From: Trypanosoma brucei gambiense DAL972
Lineage: Eukaryota > Euglenozoa > Kinetoplastea > Trypanosomatida > Trypanosomatidae
Direction: 5' to 3'
Assembly (NCBI RefSeq): GCF_000210295.1
Contig: NC_026743.1
Coordinates: forward strand, 186,001-250,000
Length of the DNA: 64,000 bases
Part shown: positions 30,259 to 39,521 of the stretch, one piece after another
Numbering within the stretch: position 1 is the first letter of the stretch
How the letters are laid out: the number at the start of each line of letters is the position of its first letter
Translations under genes and position numbers: made by a program
The notes under the pieces: generated by a model
What the model was told of the DNA's origin: nothing
The model's input: only the letters and a program-made list of their open reading frames with translations
The model's database searches: none

Positions 30259-30726
30259 TGTAAACACAGCAGTTAGTTATTATACTAGATGTTTTATTGC
30301 AAAATTCACCCTCCCTTCTCTCCCCACGATCCGTACATACACTTTCGTCTTTACTTCTTTCCCCTCCATTTGATGTTGCTCCTCTATCTTTGTGAGAGCG
30401 GTGGGATGAGGTTGCTTACGTTGTAATGCAGTTTTTCTCAACCCCATGTCTGTATGACAGCAGTGCAACGAAGATATGTAAGAGGTATTTTAGAGGACAG
30501 AAACACAAACAGCAGCAGCAACGGAGGGGCTCTAGTGACCACTTGGATGCCTTTCTTCTTTTTTTCTATGTGTGGTGGTCTACCCACCGAAGGGTAGAAG
30601 GGAATGTGTATTCCCCTCTCCTCTCTCTTTTGCCATTGTCCTTATACACATTGTTGTCCCGTGTATTCTCCCCGCATTTCTTTCATCATACATGTAACAT
30701 GCCATGTCGCGAGCAAGGGTTGGGGT
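30259..30726. other. Spacer; includes a Met-initiated extension judged non-coding
   Basis: A pyrimidine-rich stretch runs from 30609 to 30690, with AG at 30712-30713 and 30716-30717. The open frame of the next gene extends back to an ATG at 30604, but that extension translates the pyrimidine tract (Cys/Pro/His/Phe-rich) and lies before the likely splice site. Confidence 0.6.
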
Positions 30727-32547
30727 ATGGCCGCCGTGGAGCCATACAGACGCTTTGTGTCGATAGAGCTTCCCTTTTGCCTTCCTGTAACGGTGGAAAC
30801 CAACACCGACGGTACCCATTCCTCATGTGCCACGGCCACGGCGGATCGCCGCACGGTAGAGGCATTTGTTCCCCCGTCATTCCTTCGACCTTGTATCGAC
30901 GACATCACACCGACGGCACGGGAGAAGGCGGAACGTCAGGAAGGAGGTAACGACACCGCGGGAAAGGGTGAACCGAAGGAAATGTTGGGTATTGCAACAA
31001 CGACGGAATATTGCACGGGGGAAATATTCTCAGGGTGGCGGTCGCTGGATTTTGACGCGGATCTGGAGAGTCGTTTGGAGGGAACTGCCAACGGAAACCG
31101 TAGCAAGCTGACGACTACGGCAAATGAAGAAGGGGAGGCAGAAAGAGAACGAATAAGGCGCGAGTCCTTTCCCTCCATTACCCCCCAGCTCTTGCTTCAG
31201 GGATTCTTTCGTAATGATCTCCTGGTGGAGGTGAAACGCACGCGACGGGTTAAACGATTGCGTAATGTGGAGACGGGACGTGTGGTAAAAGAAACTTACG
31301 TTGATGGCGGCACTGATCACAAGCAAACGGGGGTAACTGTATTAGGTGTTGTGTCACGCGAAGTAGACATTGTTAAACCGGCGGATTTCTGTTTTTCCCC
31401 TTTCACGAGCGAAAATATTGAATCATTTCCAGAACTGTGCAGTGGGAACATTTTTCCACCAGGTCACTTTATAGGCGAGAAGAGTCCGTTCGAGGTCGCT
31501 TTAGTGTATGATTCACACTCGGGGAAGAGGGACATGGACCGCCTGGATAACACTGCAACATCATTTAACTGCGATGAGGCACCACTGTGGGAGTTTGAGG
31601 GCGTTCCCACGCTGACGATGGCAGCAGGCGACCCAAACATTCCACCGCCACCGAGTCAAGCGCAGATGGATATCCTCCGCCGCCTGAACGAAGGTTTTGA
31701 TGAGCAAGGTTGCATAGAGGTGCGAGCCGTGAAGGCGCTCTTGGAAGAGCGTCCGGTATGGGTGACGAAGGACCTCATAGACGCCATTTTCGAAACGGGT
31801 GTATGCCCTCGCACACACATAAATAAAAAGGCTGTGGCGTGCTTGACGTATATCATTAAAAATGGGCCGTTTAATAGGATGCGCATCCGTATGGGGTTCA
31901 ACCCATATGCCAACCCCAGCTCAGCATGCCTGCAAAGAATCGCTGTGAAGATCTGCCGTCGCTCTGAGTTAGGTACATGCCTGCGTGACATTAGTCGCGT
32001 TCCCTACATCAATGAGGTGCTGCAAGAAATACTTGACAGTAAATCCCACAAGCGAGGCTCAGAGGAGGATAGCGGTGTTTTCAAACGGCCAAGTTCGCTG
32101 CCATACCGCCCACGGGGAACACTTTTCGAGAGGCTCGCAAGGGCTATTGGGCTAGGACAACTTTATGTCGCCCTTCAGTTAATTGATGTGAGTGATGACG
32201 CCTTTCTACAAGAACTACTTTCAACCGTCTCCGCAGATGCAGAAATTCCCCTTGAAGACCGTACGTGGCGATGTGGTTGGATAGGTAGTGGGTGTTACCA
32301 GCGAGCTATCAATCACATAATTAGTACCTTTACAACATTTATTCGAGAAGAGGTAGAACCAGTGCTGCAGAGGAGACGAAGCGGCCAAGAAAACGACCAA
32401 GTTGGGGAAAGTGCAGGTGAGCGGTCTCCGTATGCCTCCTCCACCTCCAGTGTGTCACCAGAGAGTTATGGTGATGATGATAATGAGGACTCACTCGAGA
32501 GTGTTAGTCCTGTAGACGATTTGTCCCAGCATCCAGATGACGGATGA
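30727..32547 (+). CDS. TFIIIC subunit 5 (tau95/GTF3C5)-like protein
   Basis: 606 residues from the ATG at 30727. The order of segments matches GTF3C5/Tfc1. An N-terminal strand (RRFVSIELPFCLPV, about 7-20) is followed by the dimerisation-type block LLVEVKRTRRVKRLR (about 165-179) and then VTVLGVVSREVDIVKPADFCF (about 203-223). Next comes the DNA-binding-domain signature LLEERPVWVTKDL (about 338-350), and then IIKNGPFNRMRIRMGFNP (about 376-393), equivalent to the family's 'GPWR ... R.G.DPR' block. The C-terminus is acidic, as in yeast tau95. TFIIIC recruits TFIIIB to tRNA genes. This call rests on motif order recognised by eye; divergence is high. Confidence 0.72.
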   Translation: MAAVEPYRRFVSIELPFCLPVTVETNTDGTHSSCATATADRRTVEAFVPPSFLRPCIDDITPTAREKAERQEGGNDTAGKGEPKEMLGIATTTEYCTGEIFSGWRSLDFDADLESRLEGTANGNRSKLTTTANEEGEAERERIRRESFPSITPQLLLQGFFRNDLLVEVKRTRRVKRLRNVETGRVVKETYVDGGTDHKQTGVTVLGVVSREVDIVKPADFCFSPFTSENIESFPELCSGNIFPPGHFIGEKSPFEVALVYDSHSGKRDMDRLDNTATSFNCDEAPLWEFEGVPTLTMAAGDPNIPPPPSQAQMDILRRLNEGFDEQGCIEVRAVKALLEERPVWVTKDLIDAIFETGVCPRTHINKKAVACLTYIIKNGPFNRMRIRMGFNPYANPSSACLQRIAVKICRRSELGTCLRDISRVPYINEVLQEILDSKSHKRGSEEDSGVFKRPSSLPYRPRGTLFERLARAIGLGQLYVALQLIDVSDDAFLQELLSTVSADAEIPLEDRTWRCGWIGSGCYQRAINHIISTFTTFIREEVEPVLQRRRSGQENDQVGESAGERSPYASSTSSVSPESYGDDDNEDSLESVSPVDDLSQHPDDG

Positions 32548-33295
32548 CAATGTCAACTTATGGCATCCTCCACCTTGGTCCCCGGAGGAAAATAAATGTT
32601 TAGTTATTTTGTTTAGCTGCATTGTACGATTGGCACGGTGTCGCCATTGGTTGGCAAAGTTGATCGGTATCGCCGCATCGTGCACTCAGCGTGCCTACCG
32701 TGTGCGGCTAAGGGGTTCTCCTCTGTGACGGTTGGGGTGGAGAGCGACCGACTTCATTACTGTTATCCATTTTGTCTGCGCAGGCTTCATTCGATGCACC
32801 CATGGAAACAGTACGGAGGGGTTAGCGAAGAGAGCAAACGCAAGATTACAGAATCTTGCCAACCCTCTCCCCAACTTGCCCTCGTGCCCGCATGTGGCTG
32901 TCAGCAATAGTAGTTGGCACATTTACCTGCATTGTTGGAGGGAAAGGAAGAGGAGGCTGTCGATATCCCGCCCTTCCCGTTTGTTTTCCCATATCTCTCG
33001 TGAACCGGCACATTGGGTCTCAAACTGGAATGTAATTTTTTCAGCTGTTCCGCAATGTTGCTGTTGTGGCGATCAGTTTGTCTCACGTGCCGTCGCCCCT
33101 CATCTTCCCCCCTCCACTTTTCGTTAACATCCTGTTATTTTCGTGCGCGTGAGAGCACGCAAACATACCTGAAGCGAGTGCAATACAAAACGTCTACCAG
33201 CCGCTGTTTGTCTTCCCATTTCACATTTCACACCTACTTAAACACGTATAATCACGTCTTCACTTTATGAAGTATAGAGTCGCAACGTGCCAAGC
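32548..33295. other. Spacer, 0.75 kb
   Basis: No convincing gene; the longest open frame (from 32732) lacks an ATG start and a coherent composition. A pyrimidine-rich tract at 33200-33245 and AG at 33271-33272 fit splicing of the surface-protein gene. Confidence 0.6.
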
Positions 33296-34450
33296 ATGGC
33301 AGCAGTGATGAAATTAGAAAAGTTCTTCGTTGCAACGCTTATCGTTGCCGTCACGAGGTGCTTCGCAGAGGAAGTGGACACCGTTGCTCCAGGTAAGGCA
33401 CCACCACAGGACGTAGTAAATACCTTGTGTGGGGCGAAGCATTTATTAGAAGCAGTAAATAAAAAGGCGGGGACTCTTGCGAGCGAAGTAGAAAAGCATG
33501 TCACTGATGCGAAGGCTTCTCTAGACGGAACTGTCAAAGCGTCAAAGAGCACGCAGACCTTGTACGAAAAACTGCAGAAGGATGTAATGGATGCGGGACT
33601 TACCGCTGTTGTTGTAGAACGGATGAAGGGAATTGCCGACGCCGCTGTCGAGGTGGCGGCGAGTGCCGAGGAAGCTTATGAAAAAGTGATACGAACGAAT
33701 GAAAGTGTTGGGACAGCCGCAGCGGAGATAGAAACGAGTTCGAACCACTCCGCGAACCTTATCGACAAAATACTAATGGCCACCGCGGGGGCGGAAGATA
33801 AGGAAACAGAAGAAGACTTTTGCAGTGGTGTTGAAAATAAATATGGTGATGGCCTCAAGAATGCGAGTCGGCCGCATTGTCGACTATTTGACAACTGTAA
33901 GTTGGACGATATTAATGGCAAGGCATGGCAGCCCACGCACATGGAGCTGGTAATCACATACCATGGGATATGTTATCGTCTTGACGCGGTAGAACTGTCT
34001 ATGGGAATTGCAAAGGACGCGGCTACGAAGGCATCGCAGATGAAGATGCGTGCTGAAGAGGGAATGGCGTCAGCTTATCAAGAGTCGATTGTCGTGGCGA
34101 GGGAAATTGCCGGGGAGGCGGAGAGAAAAAGACTACTAGCAGAAAAGGAGCTGGCGGAAACAAGGGAGAAAGCGGCTGCAGATGCCAAAGCTCGGAAAGA
34201 AGCGGAGGAAGAAATGAGACGGAGGGCCGAAAGGGAAAGAGCGGAAAAAGAGGAAGCTGTCGCTAGGGCGGAGCGAATGGGAAAAAAGGGGAAAACAGTA
34301 GCCGAAGTTGTGGTGAAGGCTGAACATGATCAAAAGGCAAAAGACGGTGCAAGTGACATCAGCAGCCGGAGAATCGGATCCCTATGGAGTCCATTGCGCG
34401 ACCTTTGGTTAATACTTCCTGCCGCCTCGCTGTGTTTATGGACTCAATGA
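33296..34450 (+). CDS. Predicted GPI-anchored surface glycoprotein (helical-bundle type)
   Basis: 384 residues from the ATG at 33296; an ATG four codons later would also work. The N-terminus is a signal peptide (KFFVATLIVAVTRCFAEE). The ectodomain is Ala/Glu/Lys-rich and helical, with cysteines in CRLFDNCKL and ITYHGICYRL, then a long charged helix (about 265-350). The last 20 residues are hydrophobic (LWLILPAASLCLW) with no charged tail, following a small-residue stretch (DGASDISS) suitable as a GPI attachment site. Layout and composition recall the trypanosome three-helix surface proteins (VSG N-domain, haptoglobin-haemoglobin receptor, GARP and BARP types), but I cannot place it in one family. 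It is probably at the cell surface or flagellar pocket; ligand unknown. Confidence 0.8.
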   Translation: MAAVMKLEKFFVATLIVAVTRCFAEEVDTVAPGKAPPQDVVNTLCGAKHLLEAVNKKAGTLASEVEKHVTDAKASLDGTVKASKSTQTLYEKLQKDVMDAGLTAVVVERMKGIADAAVEVAASAEEAYEKVIRTNESVGTAAAEIETSSNHSANLIDKILMATAGAEDKETEEDFCSGVENKYGDGLKNASRPHCRLFDNCKLDDINGKAWQPTHMELVITYHGICYRLDAVELSMGIAKDAATKASQMKMRAEEGMASAYQESIVVAREIAGEAERKRLLAEKELAETREKAAADAKARKEAEEEMRRRAERERAEKEEAVARAERMGKKGKTVAEVVVKAEHDQKAKDGASDISSRRIGSLWSPLRDLWLILPAASLCLWTQ

Positions 34451-35693
34451 AAGAAACTTATAGGACTGTTGAAATTCACACGAACACGTCATATGATACG
34501 AACTCTACAGTCAAGCGATTTGAATTGTGCCGCACCTCTCCCGGTGCGTGCCCTCAATATTTCTATTGGTATTCACCTAGCCTTCGTTAAGGGTGAATCC
34601 GGTAACGTATAATTTTTGCTTTATAAAGGGAAGATGAAGGGAACTTATTAGTGTGAATAAAGCGGGTGACGGAGGGCTCCCTCAGTGTTTATCCGATTAC
34701 GATGTGAATGTTATTTGTCTTCCTCAAGTGAAGTTTGGTGTCGTGATACAGTTGGAACATGCCATTGGTTGCGCGACATGATGTTTTGCTGCTGTTTCTT
34801 TTAAAAAGAAAAAAAAACAAAGTATTGACAACAACAATAATAATAATAATAGAGTGAATAGATACGCGATGGAAAGGAGGATGGAGGCGGTTGCTGTCAT
34901 CCCACGCCTAAACACTATGCGCTGTTCGTCACCTGCATGGTTAACAACCCCGTGACTTATCTCATAACATCCCATTCCGACACAGCATTCGTTCCCGTAA
35001 GCGAAGTTTTTTTTTCCCCCTTCAATGTGCTTTTGCGAGGCGATTATCCTTAAGGAAGATCCACGTATGTGTTTATGTATTTTCGTATTCATGAATTTGT
35101 GTACTTATATATTCGCACAAGTAAAATGAAGGAACAACTGTTTTTGTCTCATATTGTTTTCTTTTTTGTTTTGTTTTCAATGGGAGGACGGTTCTCTTCA
35201 TTGGGGGAAACCCCGTTTGGAATTTTAACGGGGAAGCGGTTTAGGGCCAATAAAACCGTCTAATGTTGATGAACTTTCCACACATTAAGAAATTTCGTAC
35301 CACAATCAGCACCTGCTTCTGTTTCTTGCATTGCGGCTTGTAAAGTTGCTGGTGACGCAGTAAAGTGGAAATAAATAAATAAACATAAATAAAATTCTGC
35401 AGCGTGGAGGGGGAACATATGATTTATTATGAGAATGTGTGTTCTCGAATATGAATCTCCTTTTTTATCCTTGTGTGTTTTTGCTATTTTTTCTTTTATC
35501 AAGTACCCAACACAGTTGATAGGCTGTTCGTACCGCTGCGTCCGAAGTAAAAAATTTTTTATTTTTTATTTTTCCTTTGAACAGTAATAACGATAGCAGC
35601 AGCTATAGCACCGACCATCACCACTAATAATAATATTATTGTTGTTGTTATTGTTGCCGCCCCTTCAAATATTATCGGCATTACGTGTGAATA
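34451..35693. other. AT-rich spacer with triplet microsatellites
   Basis: Contains AAT repeats at 34835-34851 and a TAA/TTG-type run at 35624-35656 just upstream of the next gene. There are several T-rich tracts. No gene seen. Confidence 0.65.
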
Positions 35694-36176
35694 ATGAAAG
35701 CCCGTTCCTCCCGCCCAGTGACAACAATAACGGTGACATCAGAAGAAACCATTCAAACGCACAATGCACGTGATACCCCACGGACATTTGAGTACAAAAC
35801 CAAAAGGAATGTACTCATGCGAAGGTTGGAGGAAATGCGAAATGCGTTGGAAGAAGATAATAATAATAATAATAAAGGATCACGTGTGAAACTTTGTTAT
35901 TATGATATTACATTTAATTGCAGGGATCCCGTCGATGTTACTGTTATGAGTGGCTTTCAGAGATTTGAGGGACTCGGGGACACATTAAGCGGACACATGA
36001 AATGCGAAGAAGATGACAGGCACAAATTTGTGGGGTTAATTAAAGAAATTATTCAATTGGATGTGAGTCACCGCGCGAGGAATATGGACAAAAGTGAAAT
36101 TGCGGTAGTGAGGATTGCAGCAAACTTCAAGGAACTTAACAGCACCTTCACGAGAAGCGCGGCAACACTCCTTTGA
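35694..36176 (+). CDS. Small orphan protein with an Asn run
   Basis: 160 residues from an ATG. The composition is balanced and protein-like (KLCYYDITFNCRDPVDVTV, HKFVGLIKEIIQLDVSHRAR), unlike the spacers on either side. A run of AAT codons (35857-35876) encodes five Asn. No signal peptide, membrane span or known motif. It could be a species-specific gene or the intact remains of a larger one, since it sits at the edge of the gene-poor stretch. Confidence 0.55.
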   Translation: MKARSSRPVTTITVTSEETIQTHNARDTPRTFEYKTKRNVLMRRLEEMRNALEEDNNNNNKGSRVKLCYYDITFNCRDPVDVTVMSGFQRFEGLGDTLSGHMKCEEDDRHKFVGLIKEIIQLDVSHRARNMDKSEIAVVRIAANFKELNSTFTRSAATLL

Positions 36177-37990
36177 GTACAGCTGTTGTTTGCCTGCTTG
36201 TTTATTTTGTTGTTGTTGTTTTCTTTTTTCATTTTCCACCTTCAACATTACCAACTCCAATCCTCCACCCGTGTCGTTGCCGCAACCCCTTCAGCATTCA
36301 AAATTTAAAAAAAAAAAAGAAACATATATAAGCGTGCGTGTGTGTCTGAGTAATTGGATATTGCATTTTTGACATCCGTTCTATTCAAAAAAGGAACCTG
36401 ACAAAACAAGCGCATACCGTTTTCCTGCATAATTTTTTTTTCTATTTATGTACTCATACATGCGCTTACTAACACTAAGCGAGATGAAAGATATCATATC
36501 ATGTGATGCGGTGCAAGTTGTGGCATTTTTTTTTTTTAATTTTTTACTTGCACTTCAATAACAGGACGATAAACGGAAGTGAGGTACGTCAAGACAAGCC
36601 AAGTGTGTCGAAGAAATTTATCAGCAGAAGTCGTTTCGGCATGCATTTACGCATATTTTTATGTTTATGCATATAATATAAAAGCATATTCATATACTCA
36701 TTGGTTTATTATGAGCGTGGTGTAATGGTGAGTGTCATTCAAACATTTACACTATACACTTCTTTTACGTTTCATTGGTGCACTAACATTAAAAGTGGGA
36801 GTGCCCAGATGAAAGATATTTGGCTGAATATTTATCCCGCCACGTAGCGCATAAATAAACAGACATATATTTTTATAAATACAAATTTATCGACGCAATG
36901 CAACCGGAGCACCACGGTGGCCCCTACGAGTTATATGCCCACTTCTCCTCAAAGAAAAAATATTTTATCTTTTTTTTTTCATTTTATTTTCCTTTTTACA
37001 CCTGTGCTGGGAAACTAAACGTATGTCCCGTAGTTTTTTTTTTTATGTACGTGTAGGGGAGGACGGTGGGGAAATGGTCGACGTTGGACGCTTCGAATGG
37101 GAGCTCAACCATAACACCATTTTTAGCGTGTGCTTTTTTTTCTTTTTTAGTTCCTTCTACTGTTCGCGGTGCAAAACAAAAGAACAAATCGCGTACCGTC
37201 ATATCGCTCGTTTTTTTATTATTATTTACTATTTCCCCCCCCCCTCCCTTTGTGGCGTTTCGTTGTCCCCAATTGCTTTTTCTTTCCTTTCCTTCATGTT
37301 TGTCCATTTACTGACTGTCAGGATCGAAGAACAATTGAATAATGGTAATAACAAAGGGCAACTGCACACTTCGCCGTCTAATATGAGGAACGGGATTTTT
37401 GAATTGTGATGCCTTCAAGTTCCCTCAAGTCCCAAAATATATATATAGTGTTTCTTTTTGTCCCCTTTACTTCAGCGGTCATGCAAAATCAGCTCCTTCA
37501 TTTGTTACGGTGCTGAAATTTACTTGAAGTTGTCGTATTTTAGGGAACCCATGCATGAACACTAACAACAATATTAGTGAAACAATTGCTTAACATATGT
37601 GTCTCTGCTGTGATTTCCTTCTTGTGAATTACCTAACGGTGTTCAAAAAGTCATTTCGTTGATGCAATTTGTTTCCCCTCCCTTGTTTTGTGGTGACGTA
37701 CTTTTGACACCGCTGTTGTTTTGCTGGGTCTGATGGAAGGTTCGGGGACGCAGAAACGGAAAAAGCGAAGGGGAGACATACACTTCTTTTATAATAATAA
37801 TAATAATGAGGCTGACTTCCCTATCCTTTTGGCCTTCATTAAATTCCTTTTCTTTCCGCCTTGAGCTGCTAGAGCTTTTCCCCAAACTGCATAAACTGCA
37901 GAGGGCCACTTAGAAACCGTGCCGTAGCGAGAGGTTCCGAATTGACAAAAAGAAGAGCGCGTCAGTCCTCCCTCACAGGTTAACCGCTTT
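36177..37990. other. AT-rich gene-free DNA
   Basis: Low-complexity A/T-rich sequence with poly-T runs, a ten-C run at 37235-37244, and an ATA/ATG-type triplet run near 37790-37809. Open frames are short and low-complexity. I see no gene. Confidence 0.65.
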
Positions 37991-38736
37991 CTAAAGAGTG
38001 AGTTGGAAATTACACAAATATCAACACAGTCCCGCTCACTTATTCGCAAGCCGACTTTCGCGTCACAACATTGCGGCCCTCACAAGAAAGCCCTCGCTGT
38101 CATCCATTGGAAACCCGTCTCGGTTGACTTCAATAATGTATGAAACAGGAAGAGTAGCCACCAGGGGAAAGAGGCAGAGAGAGGAACGCCGACGCGTTCC
38201 GCTACTCTGGGTGTCAGTTCCATCATGCGTTATCATGGTCTCGCTTCGGTGCGACTTCTTGAACATTCCAGTAGGGGGCTGTGACAGCGACATGGCTTTA
38301 CGGGATTGTTGTTCTGCAGCGCTTCTGGGTTCATTTATTCCTTCAGCTTTCGCACTTGGGGCCATTCGAGGAAATCGGCGAAGGGTTTCTGGCACCTCAG
38401 TCTCATTTAAGTGTGGTTTTCTCCCCCCCCCCCCAATTTCCTTGCCGAGTGCACATCACGGGTGCCCTGTCAACCCAGCATTCCCGAGAAGGTACTTGGG
38501 AAACACCGAATAAGTGCGGCTCCCCGCCCCTCTTTTCTTTCGTTGCTTCGGTGTGGCCCCAGTGTTTTCTCGCCCAAAACCACATTCACCATGTCTGCCC
38601 ACGTTACTGCGAAAGCAGGGCCCTTAAGAGGCAGCCCTCAATGCATAGGATGCCGTTCAACTCTTTTCCCAACCTCTCCATTGATGCGATGACGCGTGGT
38701 GCGGTGCCTCGTACGAATCCCTGTCACCTCGGCGGC
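37991..38736. other. C-rich region, non-coding or decayed
   Basis: GC content rises relative to 36177-37990. Several frames remain open at once (for example from 38281, which starts at GTG, and from 38411), which is what C-rich sequence without TA-containing stops produces. A 12-C run lies at 38423-38434. No recognisable protein. Confidence 0.45.
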
Positions 38737-39168
38737 GATCCCGCGCTCCCCGACGGCAAGTTTCTTCGCCAAAAAAGCGCCGCTCTCCCAGGGAGGAAAA
38801 TACCCAAACATTCTTTCGCGAGCGGATGTACCCTAAACCGATCCCCACTTACAGGCGAAAAGCCCGTTGTTTACCATTCCCCCCTTTGTTCTCTCCCTCT
38901 CTTTGCCCCATTTACTCCACGCACTCCCCACACGTTTCAAAAACTTCGCGATCCCGCGCTCCCCGACGGCAAGTTTCTTCGCCAAAAAAGCGCCGCTCTC
39001 CCAGGGAGGAAAATACCCAAACATTCTTTCGCGAGCGGATGTACCCTAAACCGATCCCCACTTACAGGCGAAAAGCCCGTTGTTTACCATTCCCCCCTTT
39101 GTTCTCTCCCTCTCTTTGCCCCATTTACTCCACGCACTCCCCACACGTTTCAAAAACTTCGCGATCCC
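38737..39168 (+). repeat. 213-bp perfect tandem duplication
   Basis: Copy 1 is 38737-38949 and copy 2 is 38950-39162. They look identical: translations in all three + frames repeat without change, including a 71-residue unit beginning DPALPDGKFL. A few bases of a third copy (GATCCC) follow at 39163. The period is a multiple of three, so the frame stays open, but no known protein is encoded. Confidence 0.95.
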
Positions 39169-39422
39169 CGTGCACGACGTTCAATTTCTCTTTCCCTCCT
39201 CATTTCCTCTAACCCTCACAATCTTCAACCTCACCAACTCCACCATATCCTTAAACCCCCTCGCCTTCTCTGTTGCGTCTTTGGCTTTTGCTTGGACGGA
39301 GGCACACACCAATTTCAATCTCCCTGATATATTACAAAGCCCCCACAGGGCCCACTTATCTTGAGTTCACCATTATCCGCAGACGTAAATCTACGAAAGG
39401 CAAACAGGACGCAACCAAAGTA
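39169..39422. other. C/T-rich stretch after the tandem duplication
   Basis: Pyrimidine-rich sequence that could serve as a splice tract for the micro-ORF at 39423. No gene seen. Confidence 0.4.
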
Positions 39423-39521
39423 ATGACTTCTTTTGCGGGCATTCTATGTGTAGTTTCGGAGGTGACGGGGACGGCACACCAAAATGGGAAACTCAGCACC
39501 GCAGAAGCACTCCCCGACTAG
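39423..39521 (+). pseudogene. Signal-peptide-like micro-ORF, possible surface-protein relic
   Basis: 32 codons from an ATG: MTSFAGILCVVSEVTGTAHQ followed by NGKLSTAEALPD and a stop. The hydrophobic N-terminus followed by a polar Ala/Thr stretch resembles the beginning of a secreted trypanosome surface protein, VSG-like in style. Nothing coherent follows the stop in this frame. The assignment is weak because the stretch is so short. Confidence 0.3.

Noticed and set aside
30604..30726. N-terminal extension of the tau95-like protein
   Set aside because: It translates a pyrimidine tract and lies upstream of the likely splice acceptors at 30713/30717.
38281..39327. 348-codon frame over the tandem duplication
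   Set aside because: It starts at GTG, other frames are open at the same time because the DNA is C-rich, and the translation is Pro/Ser/His-rich with no recognisable domain.
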